From: an uncultured Collinsella sp.
GTDB taxonomy: Bacteria; Actinomycetota; Coriobacteriia; Coriobacteriales; Coriobacteriaceae
Length of the DNA: 12,610 nt
NCBI GenBank assembly: GCA_934646865.1
Contig: CAKUEU010000048.1
Span: 1 to 12,610, forward strand
Direction: 5' to 3'
Part shown: piece by piece, positions 12,535-12,610 of the stretch
Layout of the letters: each line of letters starts with the position of its first letter
How positions within the stretch are numbered: position 1 is the first letter of the stretch
Made by a program: the position numbers and the translations under genes
Notes under the pieces: model-generated
What the model was told of the DNA's origin: nothing
The model's database searches: none
Seen by the model: the letters and a program-made list of their open reading frames with translations, nothing else

Positions 12535-12607
12535 GCGTGTCGCTTCCGTCACGTTCTATCAGCATACAAGACGGTTTCGGTTCTTGTCCGTGACGGAAAC
12601 GGCACGC
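12535..12607. repeat. Third long inverted repeat of the terminal non-coding stretch
   Basis: TTCCGTCACG (12544-12553) pairs with CGTGACGGAA (12589-12598). Outward, GCGTGTCG / CGGCACGC (12535-12542 and 12600-12607) adds eight more pairs after one mismatch, one of them G-T. An inner ACAAG/CTTGT stem is at 12566-12587. The window ends here. No gene is supported in 12298-12610. Confidence 0.7.
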
Positions 12608-12610
12608 TTC

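Noticed and set aside
1..12610. tRNA, rRNA, insertion sequence or phage genes
   Set aside because: No cloverleaf, rRNA segment, transposase or integrase-like protein could be recognised on either strand.

Overview
The window is a GC-rich bacterial chromosome segment with strong GGAGG/AAAGGA-type ribosome binding sites and C/G-ending codons. Gene content and style (an old-yellow-enzyme flavoprotein, GntP/IlvD-Edd sugar-acid genes, FCD-type GntR regulators, many long intergenic hairpins) suggest a gut actinomycete of the Coriobacteriia, most like Collinsella. This is recognition from memory and was not tested by a search.

Layout. 1-1029 is the 3' part of an Fe-S/FAD old-yellow-enzyme oxidoreductase. 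1180-2064 is a two-gene MNT/HEPN toxin-antitoxin module whose nucleotidyltransferase antitoxin carries an extra RelB/DinJ-like ribbon-helix-helix domain; its codon use is more AT-rich than its neighbours. 2153-8149 is a sugar-acid divergon. On the minus strand lie an FCD GntR regulator, an SDR dehydrogenase and an RpiB/LacAB-fold isomerase; on the plus strand lie a GntP permease and an IlvD/Edd-family dehydratase. The isomerase plus SDR pair resembles DhuI-DhuD (unsaturated uronate to 2-keto-3-deoxygluconate). The permease plus dehydratase pair resembles E. coli yjhF-yjhG (aldonate uptake and dehydration to a 2-keto-3-deoxy acid). The two halves would therefore converge on 2-keto-3-deoxy sugar acids; no kinase or aldolase is in the window.

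8190-9731 holds a Schlafen/AlbA_2-HATPase-winged-helix regulator preceded by an array of about nine copies of an 11-bp half-site, the last of which overlaps the -10 element. A run of 10-bp tandem repeats lies between this gene and the convergent YczE-type membrane protein (9842-10522). The 10523-11012 region is a regulatory hub: two inverted copies of a LacI-type operator 126 bp apart, a perfect 16-bp palindrome whose core recurs upstream of the SDR gene, and long leader hairpins. A HIT-family hydrolase and a second FCD GntR regulator follow. The window ends in a 313-bp stretch with three long hairpins.

The most interesting items are the RHH-MNT fusion with HepT, the half-site array before the Schlafen-type regulator, a three-copy hairpin family (arm TTGCGGTGAAATA) with a compensatory base change between copies, and the GGTGAACG operator shared between the sugar-acid genes and the distant YczE/HIT region.
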